Source of the DNA: Deltaproteobacteria bacterium RBG_16_54_11 | Lineage (GTDB): Bacteria > Desulfobacterota > B13-G15 > RBG-16-54-18 | Direction: 5' to 3' | Assembly (NCBI GenBank): GCA_001797905.1 | Contig: MGQS01000002.1 | Span: forward strand, 7,917 to 13,895 | Length of the DNA stretch: 5,979 nucleotides | Shown: positions 1 to 5,397 of the stretch, in pieces | Layout: each line of letters starts with the position of its first letter | How positions within the stretch are numbered: the stretch's first letter is position 1 | The notes under the pieces: generated by a model | What the model was told of the DNA's origin: nothing | Databases searched by the model: none | What the model saw: only the letters and a program-made list of their open reading frames with translations | Program-made: the position numbers and the translations under genes

Positions 1-1
1 C

Positions 2-241
2 AAGCCGGTGGTCGCCTTCATCGCCGGGTTAACTGCACCCCCGGGGAGGCGTATGGGGCATGCCGGGGCCATCATTTCGGGGGGGACGGGAAGTGCTCAA
101 GAGAAGATCAAGGTCTTGGCAGACGCTGGTATTGTCGTGGTCAAAAACCCCGCTGAAATGGGGCAGACAATAGCCGATATCGTGGAGAGGGGAAAACAAA
201 GAAGGTCTTTAACGGCAGGCCAAAGGGCCACCTCCGGCTGA
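2..241 (+). CDS. sucD: Succinyl-CoA ligase (synthetase) alpha subunit, 3' end only
   Basis: The gene enters from the left edge; about 79 C-terminal residues are visible, in the frame whose codons begin at base 2. The segment TAPPGRRMGHAGAIISGG matches the phosphohistidine loop of succinyl-CoA synthetase alpha subunits; the His codon at 59-61 corresponds to the catalytic His that is phosphorylated in E. coli SucD (about residue 246). The family enzyme interconverts succinyl-CoA and succinate with NTP formation in the cytoplasm, together with the beta subunit SucC, which should lie upstream. Relative to E. coli SucD, the protein runs on past the normal final helix (here around ADIVERGKQ) by roughly a dozen residues and ends in GQRATSG, which is encoded by a dispersed repeat (218-238). 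The stop is TGA at 239-241. A related acyl- or malate-CoA ligase alpha subunit cannot be excluded from this fragment. Confidence 0.9.
   Translation, partial: KPVVAFIAGLTAPPGRRMGHAGAIISGGTGSAQEKIKVLADAGIVVVKNPAEMGQTIADIVERGKQRRSLTAGQRATSG
218..238 (+). repeat. Dispersed short repeat, copy 1 (in sucD 3' end)
   Basis: These 21 bases begin GGCCAAAGGGCCACC and end CGGC. They are identical to the copy at 5545-5565, differ by one base from that at 2938-2958, and match the inverted copy at 5363-5383 at 19 of 21 positions. Here it encodes the final seven residues GQRATSG of SucD, directly followed by the stop codon. GGCC and GGCC flank an AAAG loop, giving a 4-bp hairpin in this copy (the outer pair is A/A, so unpaired). 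No homology with the other copies is visible upstream of the GGCC. Confidence 0.85.
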
Positions 242-332
242 TAACCTTATTAAAAAAACATTTTACCGTGCTGCAGAGGCAACGAGACTCCGGGGACGTG
301 CCCTACCCTAGGCCATAAACCCATCCGCATGC

Positions 333-358
333 AGGAGGCTGAGACCTCGGCCTCCTTT
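333..358 (+). terminator. Strong stem-loop, possible intrinsic terminator after sucD
   Basis: Arms 333-342 (AGGAGGCTGA) and 347-356 (TCGGCCTCCT) pair over 10 bp with one T-G wobble around the loop GACC. Only a short T run (356-358) follows before TTACACC, so it is a weak match to a classical Rho-independent terminator. It lies about 90 bp after the sucD stop and just before a promoter-like sequence, a position that suits separation of the suc transcript from the beta-oxidation operon. It could also be a leader or attenuator structure. Confidence 0.45.
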
Positions 359-363
359 ACACC

Positions 364-393
364 TTGACATAACCTTCCGGTTGTACTAAGAAT
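364..393 (+). promoter_or_regulatory. Candidate promoter and MerR-type operator for the beta-oxidation operon
   Basis: A perfect -35 hexamer TTGACA lies at 364-369. A weak -10 candidate TAAGAAT lies at 387-393, giving a 17-bp spacer. Within the spacer is a short dyad, AACC TTCC GGTT (371-382). MerR-family regulators bind dyads placed between -35 and -10, usually with a 19-20 bp spacer; a 19-bp spacer would put the -10 at 389-394 (AGAATA), which is poor. The site is about 75 bp upstream of the merR-type gene, so autoregulation is plausible but inferred. Confidence 0.4.
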
Positions 394-470
394 ATAGCCC
401 TTCCTCAAACACTTTTTTAAATTTTGTGATACTATGTGAACTTACCAAACTAAAAAGAGGTAAGCAGAAG

Positions 471-872
471 GTGTCGGAGGATAAAAAGGGTAACAACTAC
501 GCCATAGGGCATCTCGCCAAATCGGCGGGTCTTACTCCACGAACCATCCGTTATTACGAAGAGCGAGGGCTGCTGGACTCGATAAAGAGAGTCGAGGGGG
601 GCAGGAGGGTATATACAGACGATGACCTGCGCCGTCTGAAGTTCATCAAGCGCCTGAAGCTCCTCGGCCTGACCCTGGCGGAGATGGAGGAACTGGCGGA
701 AATCTACTGGATAGACCGGACCAACAGAAAGGTGCTCCCTAGGCTTATGGAGCTCCTCGATCACCACTGTGAGGAGACGGATAGCCGTATAAAAAGCTTG
801 ACAAAATTAAAGGGCGAAATTAGGGAATATAGGGAAAGGATCAGGACAAAACTAACGAATGTACAAGATTAG
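471..872 (+). CDS. MerR-family transcriptional regulator
   Basis: This is a 133-residue protein if started at GTG 471, which has AGAGG at 456-460 ten bases upstream. An in-frame GTG at 426 would add 15 residues but has no evident ribosome-binding site. The N-terminal segment (residues 9-29, YAIGHLAKSAGLTPRTIRYYE) is the classic MerR helix-turn-helix; the wing follows (about 38-50, GGRRVYTDDD), then the second helical pair (RRLKFIKRLKLLGLTLAEM). Residues about 85-127 are charged and heptad-like, as expected for the dimerising coiled coil. The C-terminal half has only one Cys (C100), so a metal-sensing CueR/ZntR type is unlikely. Size and context resemble the MerR proteins that control acyl-CoA or branched-chain amino-acid degradation (LiuR-like). 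It lies 17 bp before the thiolase gene and is probably co-transcribed with it. The target and effector are inferred; an acyl-CoA effector would be a guess. Confidence 0.9.
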   Translation: MSEDKKGNNYAIGHLAKSAGLTPRTIRYYEERGLLDSIKRVEGGRRVYTDDDLRRLKFIKRLKLLGLTLAEMEELAEIYWIDRTNRKVLPRLMELLDHHCEETDSRIKSLTKLKGEIREYRERIRTKLTNVQD

Positions 873-889
873 AGGAAGGGGATAAATCC

Positions 890-2065
890 ATGGAAGAGGT
901 GGTAATCGTCAGTGCCGTGAGGACGGCCCTCGGAAACTTTCAGGGGGCTCTCAAGAACTTCTCTGCCACAGAACTGGGGGCACTCGTCATCAGCGAAGCG
1001 ATCAAGAGGGCGGGGATCCAGAAAGAAGATGTGGATGAGGTGATCATGGGCAATGTCCTCCCCTGCGGACTTGGACAGAACCCCGCCAGACAGTCCATGA
1101 TCAAGGCCGGACTCCCCTGGGAGGTAGGGTGTATCACCGTGAACAAGGTTTGCGGCTCAGGCTTAAAAGCAGCCATGCTGGCAGCCCAGGCCATCATGGT
1201 GAAGGATGCAGAAGTCATTGTGGCCGGGGGGATGGAGAACATGACCAGGGCCCCTTACTACTTGGAGAATGCCCGAGAAGGGTATCGGTTGTGGGATGGG
1301 AAGCTGGTAGACGGAATGGTCCACGACGGATTATGGGATCTGGCCAATGACTTCCATATGGGCTACACGGCTGAATTGGTGGCGGACAAGTTTAAGATCA
1401 CCCGGGAGGATATGGATCTCTTTGCCTTCAACTCCAATAAAAAGGCGATACAATCGATAAAAGAGGGTATCTTTAAGGAGGAAATCATCCCTTTGGACAT
1501 ACCCCAAAAAAAGGGGGGAGCGATACCCTTCGACGCCGATGAAGGGGTAAGGGAACCGGATCTGGACGCCCTGCGAAAATTGCAGCCCGTCTTTAAGAAA
1601 GACGGGAGGGTTACGGCAGGCAACTCCTCCAAGATCAGCGATGGGGCCAGCGCCCTGGTGCTGATGTCCAAAAGCAGGGCAAAGCGCTTAGGCGTCGTCC
1701 CCTTGGCCCAGGTCGTGGCCCAGGCCTCTGCCGGGGTGCCGTTAGAGGATGTTTTGGTTGCCCCTATCAAGTCCATACCCAAGGTATTGGCAAAGGCGGG
1801 TTTGAAGATAAGCGATATAGACCTCTTCGAGATCAATGAAGCGTTTGCCGCCTCCACGGTGGCCGTCATCAGGGAGTTGGGCCTCGATGAAGAGAAGGTC
1901 AACGTCCATGGAGGGGCAGTAGCCCTCGGACACCCCATCGGGTGCAGCGGCGCCCGGGTCCTGACCACCCTGTTGTACGCCATGAAGAGGCGGGGGGTTA
2001 AAAGAGGGCTTGCCTCCCTCTGCCTGGGAGGGGGTGAGGCCGTCTCTTTACTTGTTGAACGGTAG
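890..2065 (+). CDS. Acetyl-CoA C-acetyltransferase (thiolase II)
   Basis: This is a complete 391-residue thiolase, the normal length for the family. It carries all active-site motifs: nucleophile Cys88 in NKVCGSGLKA, the NEAFA motif at 316-320, His348 in GGAVALGHPIGCSGAR, and Cys378 in CLGGGEA near the C terminus. Family knowledge: it condenses two acetyl-CoA to acetoacetyl-CoA or, in the degradative direction, cleaves acetoacetyl-CoA (or another short 3-ketoacyl-CoA) with CoA in the cytoplasm. The DGLWD/HMGYTAE region (about 146-162) resembles acetoacetyl-CoA thiolases of anaerobes. The start ATG follows GAGGAAGGGG. It sits between the MerR gene (17 bp gap) and the hydroxyacyl-CoA dehydrogenase gene (26 bp gap). 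With the downstream dehydrogenases, a degradative role for butyryl-CoA or similar short acyl-CoA is most likely; exact chain-length preference cannot be read from the sequence. Confidence 0.95.
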   Translation: MEEVVIVSAVRTALGNFQGALKNFSATELGALVISEAIKRAGIQKEDVDEVIMGNVLPCGLGQNPARQSMIKAGLPWEVGCITVNKVCGSGLKAAMLAAQAIMVKDAEVIVAGGMENMTRAPYYLENAREGYRLWDGKLVDGMVHDGLWDLANDFHMGYTAELVADKFKITREDMDLFAFNSNKKAIQSIKEGIFKEEIIPLDIPQKKGGAIPFDADEGVREPDLDALRKLQPVFKKDGRVTAGNSSKISDGASALVLMSKSRAKRLGVVPLAQVVAQASAGVPLEDVLVAPIKSIPKVLAKAGLKISDIDLFEINEAFAASTVAVIRELGLDEEKVNVHGGAVALGHPIGCSGARVLTTLLYAMKRRGVKRGLASLCLGGGEAVSLLVER

Positions 2066-2091
2066 TTTTTTGCGCCAAAGGGGGTAACGAT

Positions 2092-2976
2092 ATGGAGATC
2101 AAGACTATCGGGGTCATCGGTGCAGGACAGATGGGGGGCGGTATCGCCCAGGTAGCTGCCGCCGGCGGATTTCAGGTCATCATCAACGATGTGGCCAAGG
2201 TCTTGCTCGATAAGGGGTTGACCACTATCGGGAAAAACCTGGACCGCCTGGTGCAAAAGGAGCGGATCACGGAGTCTGCAAAGAAGGAAGCGCTGGCCAG
2301 GATCAAAGGGACCCTCCTGCTCAAGGAGATGGCCGGCGCCGATTTTATCGTCGAGGCAGTCACCGAGGATGAGCGGATCAAACTCGCGGTCTTCAAAGAG
2401 CTGGATGAGATCTGTCGCCCCGGTGTGCTCCTCGCCAGCAATACCTCATCCATCCCCATTACCCGGATTGCCTCCGCTACCAAGAGGCCCGAGATAGTCA
2501 TCGGTATGCACTTTATGAATCCTGTGCCGGTGATGAGATTGGTGGAGATCATCAAGGGGTTGGCTACCTCGGAGGGGACCTTCCAAGTCACCAAGGATTT
2601 GGCCATCAAGATGGGAAAGACCCCTGTGGAGGCCAACGACTACCCGGGATTTATCTCCAACAGGATCCTGATGCCGATGATCAATGAGGCCATATTTGCC
2701 CTCTATCAGGGCGTGGGTCCGGCGGAGGCCATTGATCAGGTGATGAAGCTCGGGATGAACCACCCCATGGGTCCTTTGGAACTGGCCGATCTGATCGGTC
2801 TCGACACCTGTTTGGCCATTATGAATACCCTCTATGAAGGTTTCGGCGACCCGAAGTATTTTCCCTGCCCCCTGCTCAAAAAATATGTGGATGCCGGTTA
2901 TGCCGGGAAGAAGACAGGGAGGGGATTTTACTCCTATGGCCAAAGGGCCACCTTCGGCTCCGGCGAAAAACAATAG
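2092..2976 (+). CDS. hbd: 3-hydroxybutyryl-CoA dehydrogenase (3-hydroxyacyl-CoA dehydrogenase, NAD-type)
   Basis: At 294 residues it is slightly longer than the usual ~282. The Rossmann loop is GAGQMGGGIAQ (10-20), and Asp33 ends beta-2, as expected for NAD rather than NADP. Catalytic and binding residues of the family are present: Ser119 in SNTSS, His140 in GMHFMNP, Glu152 in VEII, and Asn190 in GFISNR. The C-terminal domain contains MNHPMGPLELADLIGLD and ends its conserved part at GKKTGRGFYSY (272-282). It oxidises (S)-3-hydroxybutyryl-CoA to acetoacetyl-CoA in the cytoplasm, or the reverse. The last 12 residues, GQRATFGSGEKQ, are an extra tail; most of it is encoded by a dispersed repeat (2938-2967) also found in sucD and cobO. 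The start ATG follows an AAAGGGGG Shine-Dalgarno. The stop is 8 bp before the next start, implying translational coupling. Confidence 0.95.
   Translation: MEIKTIGVIGAGQMGGGIAQVAAAGGFQVIINDVAKVLLDKGLTTIGKNLDRLVQKERITESAKKEALARIKGTLLLKEMAGADFIVEAVTEDERIKLAVFKELDEICRPGVLLASNTSSIPITRIASATKRPEIVIGMHFMNPVPVMRLVEIIKGLATSEGTFQVTKDLAIKMGKTPVEANDYPGFISNRILMPMINEAIFALYQGVGPAEAIDQVMKLGMNHPMGPLELADLIGLDTCLAIMNTLYEGFGDPKYFPCPLLKKYVDAGYAGKKTGRGFYSYGQRATFGSGEKQ
2938..2967 (+). repeat. Dispersed short repeat, copy 2 (3' end of hbd)
   Basis: The first 21 bases (2938-2958) match copies 1 and 3 except for C to T at 2954, changing TCC (Ser) to TTC (Phe). The following bases repeat the theme (CTCCGGCGAA, 2958-2967), so copy 2 shares the terminal CCGGCGAA with copy 3 but carries six extra bases inside, a multiple of three. 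It is read in the same frame as the other genic copies, as GQRATFGSGE. The hairpin TGGCC-AAAG-GGCCA (2937-2950) has a complete 5-bp stem. Confidence 0.8.
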
Positions 2977-2984
2977 GAGGAGTG

Positions 2985-4139
2985 ATGGACTTTAGCCTGA
3001 CGGAAGAACAAGAGATGATCCGCGGCATGGTGAGAGAGTTCGCCGAAAAGGAGCTTAAACCCAAGGCCGCTTACCATGATGAGACCAAAGAATTCCCCTT
3101 TGAAATTTTGAAATCATTGGCAAGGTTAGGTCTGATGGGGATGAACATACCGCAGGAGTACGGCGGGTCCAACGTGGGCACCACCGCCTATAGCCTGGCC
3201 ATCACGGAGATCGCCAAGGGTTGTGCCGCAACAGCAGTGACCACCTCGGTTACCAACATGGTGGCGGAGGTGATCCATGAGTTCGGGACCGAAGAGGTAA
3301 AGAACAAGCATCTGCCGAAAATCTGCAGCGGTGAATATCCAGCCGGCTCCTTTGCCCTTACCGAGCCCCAGGCAGGCTCCGATGCCGCCAATATCAGGAC
3401 AACAGCTGCCAAGGATGGTGACTCGTACGTCCTCAACGGGCAGAAGAGCTTCATCACGAGCGGAGGGCAATCAGGCATCACCGTGGTCTGGGCGGTGACT
3501 GATAAAGAGGCCAAACGGGGAAAGGGGATCAGCGCCTTTGTGGTGGAAAAGGGGACGCCGGGGTTCATCATCGGCAAGAATGAGGAGAAGATGGGACAGC
3601 GGGCCTCTTCCACGAACGAGCTCTTCTTCGAGGACTGCCGCATCCCCAAGGAAAACTTGTTAGGGCAAGAGGGGGATGGATTTAAGATATCGATGATGGA
3701 GTTGGATGGGGGGAGGATCGGTATCGCCTCGTTGGCCCTGGGTCTCGGCTACGCCGCCATTGACTATGCAACCGAATACGCCAAAGGGAGAGAGCAGTTT
3801 GGACAGCCCATTGCCAATTTCCAGGCCATCCAGTGGATGGTTGCCGACAGCTATACCGAGCTGGACGCAGCCCAGCTTCTGGTCTTGAGGGCGTCATTTC
3901 TCAAAGAGAAAAAGCTGCCCTTCGGCAAAGAGGCATCGATGGCCAAGCTGTTCGCCTCCGAGACGGCCGGAAGGGTGACCATCAAGGCCATCCAGATCTT
4001 GGGCGGCTATGGATATACCAAGGAATACCCCGTGGAGCGTTATCACCGGGACGTCATCGTCACCACCCTCTATGAGGGTACCTCTGAGATTCAACGCCAC
4101 GTCATCGCTCGCTCTATATTCGGTAGAAAGCAGGGGTGA
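2985..4139 (+). CDS. Acyl-CoA dehydrogenase, short-chain (butyryl-CoA type)
   Basis: This 384-residue FAD flavoenzyme starts at ATG 2985; AGGAGG (2975-2980) lies close upstream, overlapping the previous stop. A GTG at 2982 is in frame but sits too near the Shine-Dalgarno. The MDFSLTEEQEMIR opening is typical for the family. Further motifs: ALTEPQAGSDAANI (about 124-137, flavin/substrate loop), SFITSGG (155-161), the helical domain with GREQFGQPIANFQAIQ (268-283), QILGGYGYTKEYPVER (337-352), and catalytic base Glu364 in LYEGTSEIQR. It forms the alpha,beta double bond in a short acyl-CoA such as butyryl-CoA and passes electrons to ETF, whose genes are not visible here. The stretch before the active site, RDVIVTTLYEGT, departs from the usual RDARITEIYEGT, which might reflect substrate differences. 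Chain-length specificity is inferred from operon context. Confidence 0.93.
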   Translation: MDFSLTEEQEMIRGMVREFAEKELKPKAAYHDETKEFPFEILKSLARLGLMGMNIPQEYGGSNVGTTAYSLAITEIAKGCAATAVTTSVTNMVAEVIHEFGTEEVKNKHLPKICSGEYPAGSFALTEPQAGSDAANIRTTAAKDGDSYVLNGQKSFITSGGQSGITVVWAVTDKEAKRGKGISAFVVEKGTPGFIIGKNEEKMGQRASSTNELFFEDCRIPKENLLGQEGDGFKISMMELDGGRIGIASLALGLGYAAIDYATEYAKGREQFGQPIANFQAIQWMVADSYTELDAAQLLVLRASFLKEKKLPFGKEASMAKLFASETAGRVTIKAIQILGGYGYTKEYPVERYHRDVIVTTLYEGTSEIQRHVIARSIFGRKQG

Positions 4140-4168
4140 GGCGCCACGCTGAGCCGGCTTTCCGTGAA

Positions 4169-4210
4169 GATGTAAACATCCTGGAAATTATAAAAAAAGG
4201 ATTTTATAAT
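4169..4210 (+). promoter_or_regulatory. Inverted repeats over the ribosome-binding site of the second acyl-CoA dehydrogenase
   Basis: A perfect 9-bp inverted repeat, ATTATAAAA (4187-4195) and TTTTATAAT (4202-4210), encloses a 6-base loop AAAGGA (4196-4201). That loop is the only good Shine-Dalgarno for the ATG at 4209. The 3' arm includes the first two bases of the start codon. Just upstream, GATGTAAACATC (4169-4180) is another small inverted repeat with a 4-5 bp stem. The A/U-only stem would be weak and temperature sensitive. A translational control role is inferred, not shown. Confidence 0.45.
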
Positions 4211-5363
4211 GGATTTTGAACTCACCGAGGCACAAAGGGATATCCAGAAGGCTGCCAGGGAGTTCGCCGAGGGCGAGTTCGATAGGCAGCTGGCCCTCGA
4301 ACTGGAGCGAGAGCACAAGTTTCCCTGGGAGATATGGAAGAAGGCATCTGAGTTAGGCTTTGCGGGCATCCACTTCCCCGAGGAATGGGGAGGAGGGGGA
4401 TACGGCATCCTTGAGAACGTCTTGGTGGTCGAGGAGTTTTGCCGAGTGGACTCGGGGATAGGGATTGCCCTGAGCCTGTCCGATTTTTCCTCAGAGATTA
4501 TTCTCAGGTCTGGAACCCCGGAACAGAAAAAAAAGTTCCTCGCCCCTCTTACTGAGGGGAAGGCCATCTCTTCAGGGGCATTCACCGAGCCTGATCATGG
4601 AAGCGATATCACCCTCATGTCTACGCAAGCGCTCAGAAAGGGGGATGAGTTCATCATTAACGGCACCAAGACCTTTATCACCAATGGGACCATCGCCGAT
4701 TTCAGCATCGTCCTCTGTCAGTCCGATTTTGATGTCACCCCCTCATATCGCGGACAGTGCACCATCATTGTGGAAAAGGACAGGGACGGCTTCGAGGCCG
4801 CCGACATCGGGGACAAGATGGGGATCAAGATGACCTCCACTGCCGAGCTCTCCTTTCGTGATGTGCGGGTCCCGGTGGAGAACCTCGTCGGCGGGGAGAA
4901 CCGGGGTTTCTACCAGGTGCTGGAATTCTTCGATGAAAGCCGGATCGAGATAGCCGCCCAGGCCGTGGGCATTGCTCAGGGGGCTTACGAACGGGCTCTC
5001 AACTATGCCAAGGAGAGGACGCAGTTTGGCCGCAAGATCGCCCTGTTTCAGGCCATCCAGCATAAGCTGGCTGAGATGGCCACCAAGATCGAGACCGCCC
5101 GTCTCCTCCTCTACAAGGCAGCCTGGAATTTTGATCAGGGCAGGATAGACCCCAAACTTACTTCCATGTGCAAGTTCTATGCTGGCAGGGTTGCTGTGGA
5201 GGTGGCCGACGAGGCCATCCAGATCTTGGGCGGGTATGGATATACCACAGAATATGAGGTCGAGCGCTTTTACCGCGATGCCAGAATCACCGAAATCTAT
5301 GAAGGGACTCGCGAGATACAGAAAAACACCATCGCTAATGCCATCTTGGGAAAATTGAAATAG
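4209..5363 (+). CDS. Acyl-CoA dehydrogenase, second paralogue
   Basis: This is a full-length, 384-residue acyl-CoA dehydrogenase, clearly diverged from the neighbouring one but with the same architecture. It starts MDFELTEAQRDIQ; the N-terminal helical domain contains FPEEWGGGGYG (56-66). The flavin/substrate loop reads AFTEPDHGSDITLM (124-137), with Asp-His where the upstream paralogue has Gln-Ala. Further motifs are TFITNG (155-160), ERTQFGRKIALFQAIQ (269-284), QILGGYGYTTEYEVER (338-353) and catalytic Glu365 in EIYEGTREIQ. It oxidises an acyl-CoA to the 2-enoyl-CoA with ETF as expected acceptor. A different substrate from the first paralogue (longer, branched or cyclic acyl group) is likely because both are retained side by side, but it cannot be specified. 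The start ATG is set by AAAGGA seven bases upstream, inside an inverted repeat. The TAG stop abuts an inverted repeat copy (5363-5384). Confidence 0.93.
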   Translation: MDFELTEAQRDIQKAAREFAEGEFDRQLALELEREHKFPWEIWKKASELGFAGIHFPEEWGGGGYGILENVLVVEEFCRVDSGIGIALSLSDFSSEIILRSGTPEQKKKFLAPLTEGKAISSGAFTEPDHGSDITLMSTQALRKGDEFIINGTKTFITNGTIADFSIVLCQSDFDVTPSYRGQCTIIVEKDRDGFEAADIGDKMGIKMTSTAELSFRDVRVPVENLVGGENRGFYQVLEFFDESRIEIAAQAVGIAQGAYERALNYAKERTQFGRKIALFQAIQHKLAEMATKIETARLLLYKAAWNFDQGRIDPKLTSMCKFYAGRVAVEVADEAIQILGGYGYTTEYEVERFYRDARITEIYEGTREIQKNTIANAILGKLK

Positions 5364-5384
5364 CCGGAGGTGACCCTTTGGTCA
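5363..5384 (-). repeat. Dispersed short repeat, copy 4 (inverted, intergenic)
   Basis: The reverse complement of 5363-5383 matches the 21-base unit at 19 of 21 positions. The two differences, A at 5373 and T at 5382, fall on opposite arms of the hairpin TGACC-CTTT-GGTCA (5371-5384) and convert a G-C pair to A-T, so the 5-bp stem is preserved. It starts at the last base of the upstream stop codon and fills most of the 34-bp gap before cobO. In this orientation it presents GGAGGTGA (5367-5373 region), a strong Shine-Dalgarno-like string, 24 bases before the cobO start. Confidence 0.75.
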
Positions 5385-5397
5385 CAGGAAAGGCTCC

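Noticed and set aside
242..332. Possible structured RNA or riboswitch between sucD and the MerR gene
   Set aside because: Only short chance pairings (such as GGG/CCC) are visible, and no known riboswitch motif, including the cobalamin box, can be recognised. Apart from an A/T-rich start I see nothing in it.
426..470. Upstream GTG start for the MerR regulator
   Set aside because: No Shine-Dalgarno before it, and the added residues precede the normal family N terminus; GTG at 471 has AGAGG at proper spacing.
2072..2085. CGCCAAAGGGGG-like string before hbd, resembling the start of the dispersed repeat
   Set aside because: Only the CCAAAGGG core matches; the GGCC arms and the CCACC/CGGC end are absent. 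It is better explained as the Shine-Dalgarno region.
1363..2256. Long minus-strand open frame (297 codons) across thiolase and hbd
   Set aside because: It is antisense to two genes with full catalytic motifs, has no recognisable domain and spans their junction; a shadow of GC-rich codon use.
3779..3790. GCCAAAGGG in the first acyl-CoA dehydrogenase
   Set aside because: It encodes the conserved YAKGREQFG family motif; the similarity to the repeat is coincidental and stops after nine bases.
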